Position numbers and translations under genes: made by a program. A DNA stretch of 64,000 nucleotides from Ruegeria aquimaris (GTDB lineage Bacteria; Pseudomonadota; Alphaproteobacteria; Rhodobacterales; Rhodobacteraceae), in contig NZ_JAOWLB010000001.1 in assembly GCF_025751555.1 (NCBI RefSeq), forward strand, positions 248,001-312,000, read 5' to 3'. The notes beneath the pieces were generated by a model. That model ran no database searches, was not told the origin of the DNA, and saw only the letters and a list, made by a program, of their open reading frames with translations. Shown piece after piece: positions 18,662-28,215 of this stretch. Within the stretch, counting starts at the first letter, position 1. Every line of letters starts with the position of its first letter.

Positions 18662-19711
18662 CTAGCCGGGCAACAACAGGGACGCGTCCCCGTAGGAAAA
18701 GAAGCGGTACCTGTGCTCGACCGCATGGGCATAGATGCGGCGGATGCGCTCCTGCCCCATCAGCGCCGAGACCAGCATCAGAAGCGTCGATTTGGGCAGG
18801 TGAAAGTTGGTCATCAGCCCGTCGGTGACCCGGAACCGGAACCCGGGATAGATGAAGATATCGGTCTCGCCTTCCCAAGGCGCGATGTCGCCGCCGCGCG
18901 CGGCGCTTTCGATCAGGCGCAGCGCGGTGGTGCCGACCGGGATCACCCGGCCGCCAGCGGCTTTGGTGGCGGCGATCTCGGCTGCGGCCTCGGGGCTGAC
19001 GCGGCCCCATTCGGCATGCATCCTGTGGGTGGTCACGTCCTCGACCTTGACCGGCAGGAAGGTGCCCGCGCCCACATGCAGGGTGACATGGGTGAAGGTC
19101 ACGCCATGAGCGGCCAGAGCCGCCAGCAGCGGTTCGTCGAAATGCAGGGACGCGGTCGGGGCGGCAACAGCGCCGGAATGGCGGGCCCAGACCGTCTGGT
19201 AATCGGTCTTGTCCTGGGCGTCAGCGGGGCGTTTGGCGGCTATGTAGGGCGGCAGCGGCATGGCGCCTGCCTCGGCCAGCGCGGCGTCGAAATCCTGACC
19301 CGTGAGGTTGAAGCGCAGATAGGCCTGGCCTTCGGCGATACGTTCGGCGGTGGCGGACAGGTCGGTCGAAAAGGTGATCGTTTCCCCGACGTTCAGCTTG
19401 CGCAGCGGTTTGACCAGCGCGGCCCAGGCGCCGTCGGCCTGGGGTTCCAGCAGCGTGACCTCGATCCGGGCCGAGACCTCTCCCTGCGCGCTCTGCCGGG
19501 TGCGGCTGCCGCTGAGGCGTGCGGGAATCACCCTTGTATCGTTCAGCACCAGCCGGTCACCGGGGCGGAGCCACTCGGTCAGATCGGACACGACGGAATC
19601 GGTGATCCTGTCGCCCTCGGCCACCAGCAGCCGCGCGGAGGATCGCGGCCGGGCCGGCCGCGTCGCGATCAGCCCGTCGGGCAGGTCGAAATCGAAATCG
19701 CTCAGTTTCAT
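18662..19711 (-). CDS. queA: tRNA preQ1(34) S-adenosylmethionine ribosyltransferase-isomerase
   Basis: 349 residues, the normal length. It transfers and isomerises the ribosyl group of SAM onto 7-aminomethyl-7-deazaguanine in tRNA to form epoxyqueuosine. Family segments seen: [56 protein letters not shown], and the C-terminal [17 protein letters not shown]. It stands alone between the MFS gene and the AsmA-like gene, on the same strand as both. Confidence 0.96.
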   Translation of the reverse strand: MKLSDFDFDLPDGLIATRPARPRSSARLLVAEGDRITDSVVSDLTEWLRPGDRLVLNDTRVIPARLSGSRTRQSAQGEVSARIEVTLLEPQADGAWAALVKPLRKLNVGETITFSTDLSATAERIAEGQAYLRFNLTGQDFDAALAEAGAMPLPPYIAAKRPADAQDKTDYQTVWARHSGAVAAPTASLHFDEPLLAALAAHGVTFTHVTLHVGAGTFLPVKVEDVTTHRMHAEWGRVSPEAAAEIAATKAAGGRVIPVGTTALRLIESAARGGDIAPWEGETDIFIYPGFRFRVTDGLMTNFHLPKSTLLMLVSALMGQERIRRIYAHAVEHRYRFFSYGDASLLLPG

Positions 19712-19760
19712 GGCCCGCGCCTATAGAGCGCGCCCGCGGCTTTGACCACAGGCAAAGTGA

Positions 19761-22700
19761 TCAGCGGTCGCCGCCCGGCCGGGATGGGCGTGGTTTCGCC
19801 TCTGCCGGTGGCGCCGGGGGCTCGCCGGGCGCGACCGGCACCTGCGGTGCCGGTGCCCGGATCACGTCACGCAGAAAGCCCGGCGCCAGGCCCGACAGCG
19901 GGTTCACATAGACCTGCGGGTTCGCCATCGAACCGGTCAGGGTGTAGTTGAAGCCGATCAGCCCCTCGCCCTTGCGCGTCAGCACGCTGCCGATCCCGTT
20001 GACCAGATAGATCGGAGAGATCGCGCCGCGCAGGTCCAGCGTGTCGCGTTCGGTATCGACGACCCCGTTCATCGACAGGCCGATCGACGGGCCAACGGCG
20101 CTGCTTTCCAGCACCGTGATGGCGGAGGGGCTGAGCCGCATCCGCCCCTCGATCTCGCCAAACAGGATGCCCTGCCCGGACATTTCATCCAGCAGGCCGA
20201 CAAGGCTCATCGCGTTCAACAGCGCCGCCATGGCGGGCGCGTCCTTGATCCGGGTGTTGCGCACACGAAGCTGACCATCGTAGTGCCCCGCGTCGCCGAC
20301 CGGATCGAGCGACAACTGGAAGCTGCCGCCATGGGCCTGGGTTATGATACCGGCGGCGCGGAACACCTGGCCCGCGTCGGCGGAGCTGAGAACCATGCCG
20401 CTGCGGGCGCCACGGGCGATCATCTGGCCTTCGATATCGGCGGATCCGTTCAGCTTGCCGGTGAAGCGGCCCGCCAGACCTCCGGTTGTCGTGAAGGTGC
20501 CGCGCATTCCGGTCAGCGCCAGGGTTTCGCTGATCTGCAACCGGTCCAGCGACACAGCGAGCGCCGGGCCCGGCCCGGCCCCGCCCTGCCCCCCACCGGT
20601 CGAGCCAAAGGTCGCGCTGCGCAGGTCCATGCGCCCGCCCAGAACCGCGATGTCGGGCGCCCGCCCGGCCCGCCCGATCAGGTCGACCGGCACCGCAAGC
20701 CAGTCGGCCAGTTCAAAGGTGGTGAACTGCGCCTTGTCAAAGCTGCGGTCCTCGCGAAAGCTGACCGTGCCACGTGCCCGCAGGCGGGCGGCGTCGATCT
20801 CCAGCCGGTCGACCCTGCCCCCCGCCCCCAGCGTTGCGCCGACAGCCAACCGGCCGGTTTCGGCTTCGGGCTTGACCCAGCCCAATTCGGGAAGTGCCAA
20901 ACGCACGCCCTCAAGATCCGACTGCGCCTCAAGCCGCAGCGGCTGACCGCCACCGATGCCAAGCGTGAACTGCGCCGTCCCGGCACCGGTCACCATGCCG
21001 TCCGGCAGACCCAGACGCTGTTCGCGCACCAGTGCAGGCGACAGTTCGATGCTGCCCGTCACCTCGCTGCGGGCGGCCTCGTCCTGGGCCAGGGGCTGGC
21101 GCCAGCGGACCTGGGTCGGCACCGACCCGAAGAGCCCCTCGCCCCGGAGCGCGATCTGCGTCTGATTGCCGGTCACTTCAAGCCGCCTGGCCGAGACCAC
21201 CGTCCCCGGCACCAGATCGGCGCTGCGCACCTCGTCGATGGTTCCGGCAAGGTGGAACTCCATATCGCCGAGCTTGACCCCGTCGCGCAGCGGCAGGGCC
21301 AGCGTGCCGGCAAGGTTGGCCCGTCCCTCGGCGATGGTCACCGGCAGATTGGCCTTGTCCATGATGCTGAGCGGTGCGCGGTTCAGCAAGGACAGCGCCG
21401 CTGTCACGGACCCGCGTGCTGCGATCCGGGCGATGCCCGGCGCCGCCTTGCGGATACCGATATCGGGAATGATGAAGGAGGTGCCGCTTGCATCGACCGC
21501 GCCACCCTCGTCGGGCAGGATTTGGCCCGCGTCGGCGGTCACCGCAAAACGCCCGCCCAACAGGCTGGCCTGTCCGCGCGCGTTCACCAATGGCGGCAAG
21601 GTCTTGGCAAAGCGGATCTCGGCATCGGCGAAATCGAAATCGGCATAGAGGTCGGGCGGTGCGCCGGGCCTGAGCCTGAGGGCAAGGTCGAGATCGCTCA
21701 ACTCGGCTGTCCGCAGGTTCTCGACCACCCATTCGCGCGGCTTGGGGGCCGCCCGTTCCGGCCAGTAACCCAGCACCTGTGCGGGCGTGATGGCGTCGAG
21801 CTGGGCGTCCAGCGCAAGCTGCCAGCCATCGGGCGCGGCGGTCAGATCACTGCGCAGCAGCAAGGTGCGACCGTCGTCGATGACGTTCATCCGCCCCACT
21901 TGCACCCGAAACGGATTGAGCCGCATCTGAAAGTCGATCTCGGCCCGATCCAGTTCCAGCGGCGCGTCAAAGACATTTGCCGGGTTCACCCGCAGGCCGG
22001 TCAGGCGGAACTGCGCAACCAGACGGTCCAACCGCCCCTGATCGAGGCCGTCGAGATAGGCGTCGCCCTCGGCCTGGGCCGCGCCCCAGGCGCTGTCGAC
22101 CGAGATCTCGGCGAAGCTCAGTTTCTGCTCTGTCGGGAGGTAAGAGAAATAGGTACGCGCCCCGGTAAAGGGGATCGGGCGTGTCTTGGGGTTCGGCTGA
22201 ACCGCACCGGCGCCAATGTGCAATGTCGCCGAAATCGGTGTCAGCGCACCGTCCTCGCCGATGCCGCCGCGCACAGAACCCGAAATCGGCGCATCCAGGA
22301 CCTGAAGCCAGGCCAGCGCCGGCGCCTGCGCGGCGATGTCGGAGGCCGCCACATCGGTGACCGAAATGCCGAAACTTGCGCTTGGCTTGCCCAGGGTCGA
22401 GCTGTAGTTGGCCTCGACCCGGCTGGCGTAATCGCGGCCGCTGAGCACCGAGAATTCGGTCGCCATGCGCATCGCGTCGCTTGTGCGTGTGACCAGCACC
22501 TGGCCGCCATCCAGGGTCCAGGCCCGCCCCTGTTGCAGGTCCTCGTATTCCATCGCCAGCGAACTCACCTCGATCGAGGTGAGGGCCTGAAGCGCGGGGT
22601 TGAGGAAGACATCGTCGAGTTTTTCCAGCACCTGCACCAGCGTCGGCGCCTGCTCAACCGCCGCCTGGCCACCACCCAGCGACAGGGTGAACCGCCCGTC

Positions 22701-23132
22701 GGCGTCGCGGCGCAGGTTGGCATAGGCGCCGCTGAGCGAAATCCGCTTCGGCTGCACCTGACCGCGCAGCAGCGGGCGCATGGCAAGGCTCGCCTCGGCA
22801 TCGCCGAGCCGGGCGATGACGCGCCCCTCGGTGTCGGATAGTTCGACATCGCGCAGGTGCAGGCGCGGCCGCCACCCCTTGTTGATGACAAAGGACACAT
22901 CGCCGAACCGGACCTGCTTGTCACCGAGCAGCGTGTTCAGCCGGGCCTCGACCCGCGCCTTGACCCAGGGCGGCGGCTGCAAGGTCTGGCCTGGGACCAT
23001 AAGCGCCGAAAACGCGGCCAGAAACACCAGCAGAAGCGTGCCGCGCATCGCCCAGACAAGCGTGACCCGCCGCTTGCTGCGGCGCGGTTTCTCCGGTGTT
23101 TTCCGGCCTGATTTGGGTTCGGTGTCTTTCAA
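19761..23132 (-). CDS. AsmA / YhdP-like inner-membrane-anchored protein
   Basis: 1123 residues. A basic N-terminus (KPRRSKRR) precedes one membrane span at about 28-48, then a very long beta-rich periplasmic region with no cysteine clusters, ending in a proline-rich tail. The layout and a C-terminal AsmA-like segment (SLVGLLDEMSGQGILFGEIE, then IYLVNGIGSVL) fit the YhdP/AsmA family. In enterobacteria those proteins bridge the envelope and move phospholipids to the outer membrane. The family assignment is firm; the transport role is inferred. Confidence 0.82.
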   Translation of the reverse strand: MKDTEPKSGRKTPEKPRRSKRRVTLVWAMRGTLLLVFLAAFSALMVPGQTLQPPPWVKARVEARLNTLLGDKQVRFGDVSFVINKGWRPRLHLRDVELSDTEGRVIARLGDAEASLAMRPLLRGQVQPKRISLSGAYANLRRDADGRFTLSLGGGQAAVEQAPTLVQVLEKLDDVFLNPALQALTSIEVSSLAMEYEDLQQGRAWTLDGGQVLVTRTSDAMRMATEFSVLSGRDYASRVEANYSSTLGKPSASFGISVTDVAASDIAAQAPALAWLQVLDAPISGSVRGGIGEDGALTPISATLHIGAGAVQPNPKTRPIPFTGARTYFSYLPTEQKLSFAEISVDSAWGAAQAEGDAYLDGLDQGRLDRLVAQFRLTGLRVNPANVFDAPLELDRAEIDFQMRLNPFRVQVGRMNVIDDGRTLLLRSDLTAAPDGWQLALDAQLDAITPAQVLGYWPERAAPKPREWVVENLRTAELSDLDLALRLRPGAPPDLYADFDFADAEIRFAKTLPPLVNARGQASLLGGRFAVTADAGQILPDEGGAVDASGTSFIIPDIGIRKAAPGIARIAARGSVTAALSLLNRAPLSIMDKANLPVTIAEGRANLAGTLALPLRDGVKLGDMEFHLAGTIDEVRSADLVPGTVVSARRLEVTGNQTQIALRGEGLFGSVPTQVRWRQPLAQDEAARSEVTGSIELSPALVREQRLGLPDGMVTGAGTAQFTLGIGGGQPLRLEAQSDLEGVRLALPELGWVKPEAETGRLAVGATLGAGGRVDRLEIDAARLRARGTVSFREDRSFDKAQFTTFELADWLAVPVDLIGRAGRAPDIAVLGGRMDLRSATFGSTGGGQGGAGPGPALAVSLDRLQISETLALTGMRGTFTTTGGLAGRFTGKLNGSADIEGQMIARGARSGMVLSSADAGQVFRAAGIITQAHGGSFQLSLDPVGDAGHYDGQLRVRNTRIKDAPAMAALLNAMSLVGLLDEMSGQGILFGEIEGRMRLSPSAITVLESSAVGPSIGLSMNGVVDTERDTLDLRGAISPIYLVNGIGSVLTRKGEGLIGFNYTLTGSMANPQVYVNPLSGLAPGFLRDVIRAPAPQVPVAPGEPPAPPAEAKPRPSRPGGDR

Positions 23133-23194
23133 CTTCCCTGCCGCGACCTATTATGCGCGCAACATATCCATGAAACCCTTAGCGGAGTTTTCCT

Positions 23195-23656
23195 ATGCCC
23201 GACATTTCCGATATCGCCCCCGATTTCACGCTGCCCCGGGATGGCGGCGGCGAGATCAGCCTGTCCGGCCTGCGCGGTGGCGCGGTTGTAGTGTTCTTCT
23301 ATCCCCGTGACGATACCCCGGGATGCACCAAGGAATCCATCGGCTTTTCCGACCATCTGCAAGCCTTTGCCGATGCCGGGGCGACGGTGCTGGGCGTGTC
23401 CAAGGACACGGTTGCAAAACATGACAAGTTCGTGGCCAAGCACGGGCTGACCACCGCGATGCTGTCGGATGCCGACAGCGATACCTGCGAGCGCTATGGC
23501 GTCTGGGTGGAAAAGAACATGTATGGCAAGAAATCCATGGGGATCGAACGGTCGACCTTTCTGATCGACGCCGAGGGGCGCATTGCCCGGATCTGGCGCA
23601 AGGTCAAAGTCGACGGCCATGTGGCCGAGGTTCTGGACGCGGTCAAAGCGCTGTGA
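23195..23656 (+). CDS. bcp: Thiol peroxidase of the Bcp/PrxQ family
   Basis: 153 residues. The peroxidatic Cys44 sits in DDTPGCTKES, after FFYPRD. The usual Bcp resolving cysteine five residues later is absent (KESIG), and the only other cysteine is in DTCERYG, so it may work as a 1-Cys enzyme or with another partner. It reduces hydroperoxides with thiol reductant. It shares a 62-bp divergent promoter gap with the AsmA-like gene and overlaps the next gene by 4 bp. Confidence 0.93.
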   Translation: MPDISDIAPDFTLPRDGGGEISLSGLRGGAVVVFFYPRDDTPGCTKESIGFSDHLQAFADAGATVLGVSKDTVAKHDKFVAKHGLTTAMLSDADSDTCERYGVWVEKNMYGKKSMGIERSTFLIDAEGRIARIWRKVKVDGHVAEVLDAVKAL

Positions 23657-24489
23657 GCCTGACGTTGACCGAAATGGCGGTGGAGGTGCTCTCTACCGCC
23701 GACGGGCGTGCCAAGACCGCGTTGTCGCGCCGCCATGCCAGCGCGTGGTTCGCTGCGCGCCGCGGTGAGAGTGAACCGATTGCGGTGGGCACGGCTACCC
23801 CCCCCCTGCATCCCGCCCGGCCCGAGCGGCCCGAATTGCTCAGCCCCCGGGACGTGCCGCGCCGACGCCCGGGGTCTGAGGCTGGGCGCATCGCGCTGTT
23901 GCATGCGGTGGCGCATATCGAGCTGAACGCGGTCGATCTGCATTGGGATATCGTGGCGCGGTTCGGCCATGTACCGATGCCCATCGGGTTTTATGACGAC
24001 TGGGTGAAATGCGCCGACGAGGAATCCAAGCATTTCAACATGGTCTGCGATGTTCTTGAGAGTATCGGCAGCCATTATGGCGCGCTGCCCGCCCATGCCG
24101 GCATGTGGCGCGCGGCCGAGGATACGGCCGAGGACCTGATGGGGCGGCTCGCGGTGGTGCCCATGGTGCTGGAGGCGCGTGGGCTGGATGTGACACCGGG
24201 CATGATCGGGATCTTTCGCAAGGCCGGGCTGTCCCAGGCCGTGGCGGCGCTGGAGGTGATCTATGCCGAGGAGGTGGGCCATGTGGCCTATGGCTCGAAA
24301 TGGTTCCATTTCCTCTGCGGACGCGAGAATGTAGACCCTAAGGATGTGTTCCACGCACTTGTCCGGCGCTATTTCCATGGCGCCCTGAAGCCCCCGTTCA
24401 ACGAAGAGAAACGTGCCGAAGCGGGCCTGCCGCCCGACTTCTACTGGCCGCTGGCCGAAGAGACGCCGACACGGGATCGCCCGGTCTGA
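23653..24489 (+). CDS. DUF455 ferritin-like protein
   Basis: 278 residues. The start is a GTG overlapping the bcp stop (GTGA), so translation is coupled. Ferritin-like helices carry metal-ligand Glu/His patterns: HAVAHIELNAVDLHWD, DDWVKCADEESKHFN, and EVIYAEEVGHVAYG. This is a DUF455 protein, a di-iron-carboxylate-type family of unknown reaction related to MiaE-like enzymes. The fused arrangement with a peroxidase suggests a role in oxidative or iron stress, which is inference. Confidence 0.85.
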   Translation: MSLTLTEMAVEVLSTADGRAKTALSRRHASAWFAARRGESEPIAVGTATPPLHPARPERPELLSPRDVPRRRPGSEAGRIALLHAVAHIELNAVDLHWDIVARFGHVPMPIGFYDDWVKCADEESKHFNMVCDVLESIGSHYGALPAHAGMWRAAEDTAEDLMGRLAVVPMVLEARGLDVTPGMIGIFRKAGLSQAVAALEVIYAEEVGHVAYGSKWFHFLCGRENVDPKDVFHALVRRYFHGALKPPFNEEKRAEAGLPPDFYWPLAEETPTRDRPV

Positions 24490-24667
24490 GCCGGGCGCGC
24501 ATTCCAATCGGCGGATTTTTGCCAAAAAATCAAGCAGCCCCGTGCCGTTTTCGCCCAACCGGTAAACAAACTTGCCCGATCCGTCTTAACCGCTTATGCA
24601 CTCGGGCCAAGGCCCGGCGCCACTCAGCCGGACGGGTCTTGCCGAGGGGACAACAAGGGATGGGCGG

Positions 24668-25996
24668 GTGCGGACACGTCTGGCGATCAAGATACACGCG
24701 TTTCTGGAGCAGCGGTTTCCGGAACGCCGGGTTTTTCTGAAATCCGACAGTGACACACGGTTCATCCGGCTCAAATCGGAAACCCAGATCGTCGCCTTTG
24801 CCGGGGCGACACTGTTTGTCGCCTGGACCATCGTGGCCACCGCGATCCTGCTGATGGACAGCATAGGGTCGGGCAATTTCCGCGAACAGGCGAAACGGGA
24901 CCAGGCCACGTATCAGGAACGGCTGAACGCGATCTCGGCCGAGCGGGACGCCCGCGCCGAAGAGGCGGTGGCGGCACAGCGCCGGTTCAACGCCGCCCTG
25001 GCGCAGATCTCGGTGATGCAGTCGGAACTGCTGGAATCCGAAACCCGGCGGCGCGAGCTGGAAACCGGGATCGAGGTGATTCAGACCACCCTTCGCGCCA
25101 CCATGAAACAGCGCGAGACCGCGCGCGAAGCACTGGCCGCCCTGAAGGAAGAGACCGGAGAGAACGGCGCCGTGCACCTGGCCGCGAGCGAGTTGCCAGC
25201 GCAGATGACTTTCATGGCCCAGGCGCTGGAGCGCACCGCCCAGCAACGGGATCAAATCCATTCCAACGCGCAATCAGCGCTGGCGGCGCGGGCGGAGCTG
25301 GAGCTGGAAATCAAGCTGATGCAAGAGCGCAACGACCAGATTTTCCGCCAGCTGGAAGAGGCGATGACGGTTTCGGTCGAACCGCTGGACAAGATGTTCC
25401 GCGCGGCTGGCATGCCCACCGACAGCATCCTGGAACAGGTGCGGCGCGGCTATAGCGGTCAGGGCGGGCCGCTCACCCCTTTGTCCTTTTCCACCCGGGG
25501 TGAAGAACCCTCGGCGGACGAGATTCGGGCCAATAACCTGTTGCAGCAGATGGATCAGCTGAACCTCTATCGGATTGCGGCGGAGCGCGCGCCCTTTGCC
25601 AACCCGGTCCGGGCCGCCGTGCGATTCACCAGCGGCTACGGCTATCGGCGCGATCCCAAGACCGGCGGCAAGCGCATGCACAACGGGTCGGATTTCGCGG
25701 GCAGGCATGGCACCGATATTTATGCCACGGCCGATGGCGTGGTCGTGCATGCGGGGTGGGAATCAGGCTTTGGCAAACTGGTCAGGATCCAGCACGATTT
25801 TGGAATCGAGACGCTTTACGCCCATAATTCACAGATCCGCGTGAAGGTCGGTCAAAGGGTCTCGCGCGGGGATCATATTGCTGATATGGGTAGCACCGGA
25901 CGGTCCACCGGTACCCACCTTCATTACGAGGTGCATGTCAACGGACGACCTGTTAACCCCATGACTTACATCAAGGCTGCACGCAATGTTTTCTAA
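24668..25996 (+). CDS. Membrane-anchored M23 (LytM-type) peptidoglycan endopeptidase
   Basis: About 442 residues from a GTG at 24668; an ATG at 24596 is a possible but weaker start. One transmembrane span lies at about 42-62, then a coiled coil to about residue 200, then the M23 domain at about 330-425. Zinc ligands are seen as HNGSDFAG (His near 338, Asp near 342) and GTHLHYEVH. It would cut peptide cross-links in the periplasm. Its end overlaps the bactofilin gene by 11 bp. M23 enzyme/bactofilin pairs set cell shape in other alphaproteobacteria. Confidence 0.9.
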   Translation: MRTRLAIKIHAFLEQRFPERRVFLKSDSDTRFIRLKSETQIVAFAGATLFVAWTIVATAILLMDSIGSGNFREQAKRDQATYQERLNAISAERDARAEEAVAAQRRFNAALAQISVMQSELLESETRRRELETGIEVIQTTLRATMKQRETAREALAALKEETGENGAVHLAASELPAQMTFMAQALERTAQQRDQIHSNAQSALAARAELELEIKLMQERNDQIFRQLEEAMTVSVEPLDKMFRAAGMPTDSILEQVRRGYSGQGGPLTPLSFSTRGEEPSADEIRANNLLQQMDQLNLYRIAAERAPFANPVRAAVRFTSGYGYRRDPKTGGKRMHNGSDFAGRHGTDIYATADGVVVHAGWESGFGKLVRIQHDFGIETLYAHNSQIRVKVGQRVSRGDHIADMGSTGRSTGTHLHYEVHVNGRPVNPMTYIKAARNVF

Positions 25997-26504
25997 GAGC
26001 AAAATCAACGAGCCCGCCCCCAAGGCACCCGAGGCGGCAAAACCCGCCACTTCCACGGCCCCCGCTGCGCCCGCTCCGAGCGATTTCAAGCCAGCCGCGC
26101 CCAAGCCAAAGCCGCCGGCATCGGTGCTGTCCTCGGACCTGCACATCACCGGCAACATCAAGACCAGCGGCGATATCCAGGTCGAAGGCTCGGTCGAGGG
26201 CGACATCCGCGCCCATCTGCTGACCATCGGCGAAACCGCGACCATCAAGGGCGAAGTGACCGCCGACGACGTGGTGATCAATGGCCGTATCGTGGGCCGC
26301 GTCCGGGGTCTCAAGGTGCGCCTGACATCGACCGCACGGGTCGAGGGCGACATCATCCACAAGACCATCGCCATCGAGAGCGGTGCCCATTTCGAGGGGT
26401 CGGTACAGCGTCAGGACGACCCGCTGAACCCGGGCCGCGCGGCCAAGCCTGCTGCCAACCCGGCAGCCGCTGCCGCCCCTGCAACCAAACCCGAAGGCGC
26501 CTGA
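25986..26504 (+). CDS. Bactofilin
   Basis: 172 residues. A disordered Ala/Pro/Lys-rich N-terminus (1-45) precedes the polymer-forming beta-helix (about 47-135), with repeats such as GNIKTSGDIQVEGSVEGDI, and an Ala-rich tail follows. Bactofilins self-assemble into cytoskeletal filaments that recruit cell-wall enzymes. The 11-bp overlap with the M23 gene upstream makes that enzyme its likely client. Confidence 0.95.
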   Translation: MFSKSKINEPAPKAPEAAKPATSTAPAAPAPSDFKPAAPKPKPPASVLSSDLHITGNIKTSGDIQVEGSVEGDIRAHLLTIGETATIKGEVTADDVVINGRIVGRVRGLKVRLTSTARVEGDIIHKTIAIESGAHFEGSVQRQDDPLNPGRAAKPAANPAAAAAPATKPEGA

Positions 26505-26542
26505 AGCCGAAAACGGCCAGCCGGTCTGACAGGGACAGTGAG

Positions 26543-26574
26543 GCGTCGCGGAAGACATTCCGCGGCGCTTTTTT
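26543..26574 (+). terminator. Intrinsic terminator after bactofilin
   Basis: Stem GCGTCGCGGAA / TTCCGCGGCGC (one G-T pair), 4-nt loop, then six T. It ends the bcp - DUF455 - M23 - bactofilin strand. Confidence 0.9.
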
Positions 26575-26588
26575 GTGCGAGGTATGTC

Positions 26589-27551
26589 TTACCGGCCGAG
26601 CATCCATGTTCCTTGCGGCCACAGGGCGTGAAACGCAAAAGCGAACATCACGTCATGGGGCAGATCCCGGCCTTGGGCGTCCTGTACCCGGACCGACCCG
26701 ATATCCCGCCCCATGCCGATCTCTTCGGTATCCAGCGCCGAGGCCACTCCCTGTTCCCAGCTCAGCGTGACCTCTGCCTCGGTCAGGCGCCTGGCCCTTG
26801 CCAGCCGCTCCAGCGGCCAGGCCCGGTCCGCGACCCGCACGACCCGCGCCAGCGGCGCGATGCCGTGAGGTGGCGGCTCTCCTGAATAGAGGAACGGACG
26901 GCTGGCCGTGTCATACCCCCGATAGGGATTGCGCCCGTAGGGCCGGGCGTGGTCCGGTTCGGCCATGACCAGGCCATCTGGATTGCGGCTACGGAAAGCG
27001 TCCAGGCTCTCCATCCAGCCCGGCAGAGCCGCCAGCCGCATGCCGGTCAGCGCGCCAACGATGGCGCGGCCTTCGGCCTGCTGCCACCAGCTTTCGGTCT
27101 CGCGGTCATACATCACCATATCCGAATTGCGCAGCTTGCCGGTGACACCGAAGGTGAGGATGCCGTGGTCGGTGCGCCGGTCAAAGATCAGGGCCGAATT
27201 GCACAACGGACAGAAGGTGACGGCATAAGCAAGATCGCCGAGCCGATCGTTCACGATCTCGTGCCAGATCAGGTAGCGGATCGGATAGGCACGCGGCACC
27301 TCGTCAGCCAGTTCAAGCGTGATGACCGGTTCCCGCCCGTTGATGCCGGAAACGGCGGCAACCGGAAGGAAATCCGGGTTGGAAAGCGCCGGTATCCCAT
27401 CCTTCGGCGGCCCTCCGGACAGGATTTCGCCCCAGTTTTCGACAGAGGAACGAGAGAAATCCGTTCGCGGCCATTCGTGGCGCCAGAATTCGGGATCGGC
27501 CGAGGCCGGTACGGTCAGCAGCCAGACAAACAGAGAAACGATCAAGCGCAT
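26589..27551 (-). CDS. DUF3179 domain-containing secreted protein
   Basis: 320 residues. A signal peptide (MRLIVSLFVWLLTVPASA) is followed by the DUF3179 signature RYLIWHEIVND, then VTFCPLCNSALIFDRR with the CPLC motif, and YDRETESWWQQAEGRAI. The family is periplasmic or extracellular and of unknown function; the CPLC pair suggests metal or redox chemistry. It converges on the bactofilin terminator. Confidence 0.88.
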   Translation of the reverse strand: MRLIVSLFVWLLTVPASADPEFWRHEWPRTDFSRSSVENWGEILSGGPPKDGIPALSNPDFLPVAAVSGINGREPVITLELADEVPRAYPIRYLIWHEIVNDRLGDLAYAVTFCPLCNSALIFDRRTDHGILTFGVTGKLRNSDMVMYDRETESWWQQAEGRAIVGALTGMRLAALPGWMESLDAFRSRNPDGLVMAEPDHARPYGRNPYRGYDTASRPFLYSGEPPPHGIAPLARVVRVADRAWPLERLARARRLTEAEVTLSWEQGVASALDTEEIGMGRDIGSVRVQDAQGRDLPHDVMFAFAFHALWPQGTWMLGR

Positions 27552-27637
27552 CGGAGCCTCGGTCAGGACAGGACAAGACCATGATCCCCGGCCAGTGCCG
27601 CTGGTGCCAGTGTCTACACGCGATCGTGAAGACGGAG

Positions 27638-27662
27638 CCCGGGGCCGGAAACCGGCGCCGGG
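27638..27662 (-). terminator. Strong GC hairpin after the secreted cyclophilin
   Basis: CCCGGGGCCGG-AAA-CCGGCGCCGGG, an 11-bp stem with one mismatch and a 3-nt loop, 8 bp past the stop codon. There is no T-run, so termination is possible but unproven. Confidence 0.45.
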
Positions 27663-27669
27663 CAGGAGG

Positions 27670-28215
27670 TCACTTTGTCACCGTGACCGTTTTCATCAGG
27701 TCCGGCTGGCCGATCACCGACCCGTTCGGGCCAGCGCCGCGCTTGATCGCGTCGACCACATCCATGCCTTCGGAGACCTTGCCGACAACGGTGTACTGGC
27801 CATCCAGAAACGGACCGGGGGCGAACATGATGAAGAACTGCGAATTGGCGCTGTTGGGGTCCTGCGCCCGCGCCATTCCCACAACGCCCCGTTCGTAAGT
27901 GATGTTCGAAAACTCGGCCGGCAGATCGGGGCGGTCGGAGCCGCCGCGCCCGGCCAGCCGCATGTCGCCACCGAGACGTCCGTACTGGACATCGCCGGTC
28001 TGGGCCATGAACCCGTCGATCACGCGGTGAAACACGACGCCGTCGTATTTGCCTTCGGCAGCAAGCGCGGTGATCTGCTCCACATGCTTGGGCGCGACAT
28101 CTTCGAAGAGATCGATGGTGACGGTACCATTGGCCTCGCCCGTCACCTCGATCTTGAGGCCAGTGGCTCCGGCCGGGACGGCCATCAGTGCCAGAAGGGC
28201 GGCGAGTTTATACAT
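27670..28215 (-). CDS. Peptidyl-prolyl cis-trans isomerase, cyclophilin type, secreted
   Basis: 181 residues with a signal peptide (MYKLAALLALMAVPAGATG). The cyclophilin core contains VVFHRVIDGFMAQTGD (active-site FHR), NSQFFIMF and the C-terminal VVDAI segment, all intact. It catalyses proline isomerisation in the periplasm. Its start overlaps the end of the cytoplasmic paralogue by 8 bp, giving a two-gene operon of related isomerases for two compartments. Confidence 0.93.
   Translation of the reverse strand: MYKLAALLALMAVPAGATGLKIEVTGEANGTVTIDLFEDVAPKHVEQITALAAEGKYDGVVFHRVIDGFMAQTGDVQYGRLGGDMRLAGRGGSDRPDLPAEFSNITYERGVVGMARAQDPNSANSQFFIMFAPGPFLDGQYTVVGKVSEGMDVVDAIKRGAGPNGSVIGQPDLMKTVTVTK

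Noticed and set aside
20283-22841. 852-codon open frame on the plus strand opposite the AsmA-like gene
   Set aside because: Shadow of the real minus-strand gene; no ribosome site and biased composition.
24514-24531. GATTTTT-GCCA-AAAAATC hairpin after the DUF455 gene as a terminator
   Set aside because: Only A/T pairs besides the end, no following T-run, and the next gene appears to be transcribed on; not strong enough.
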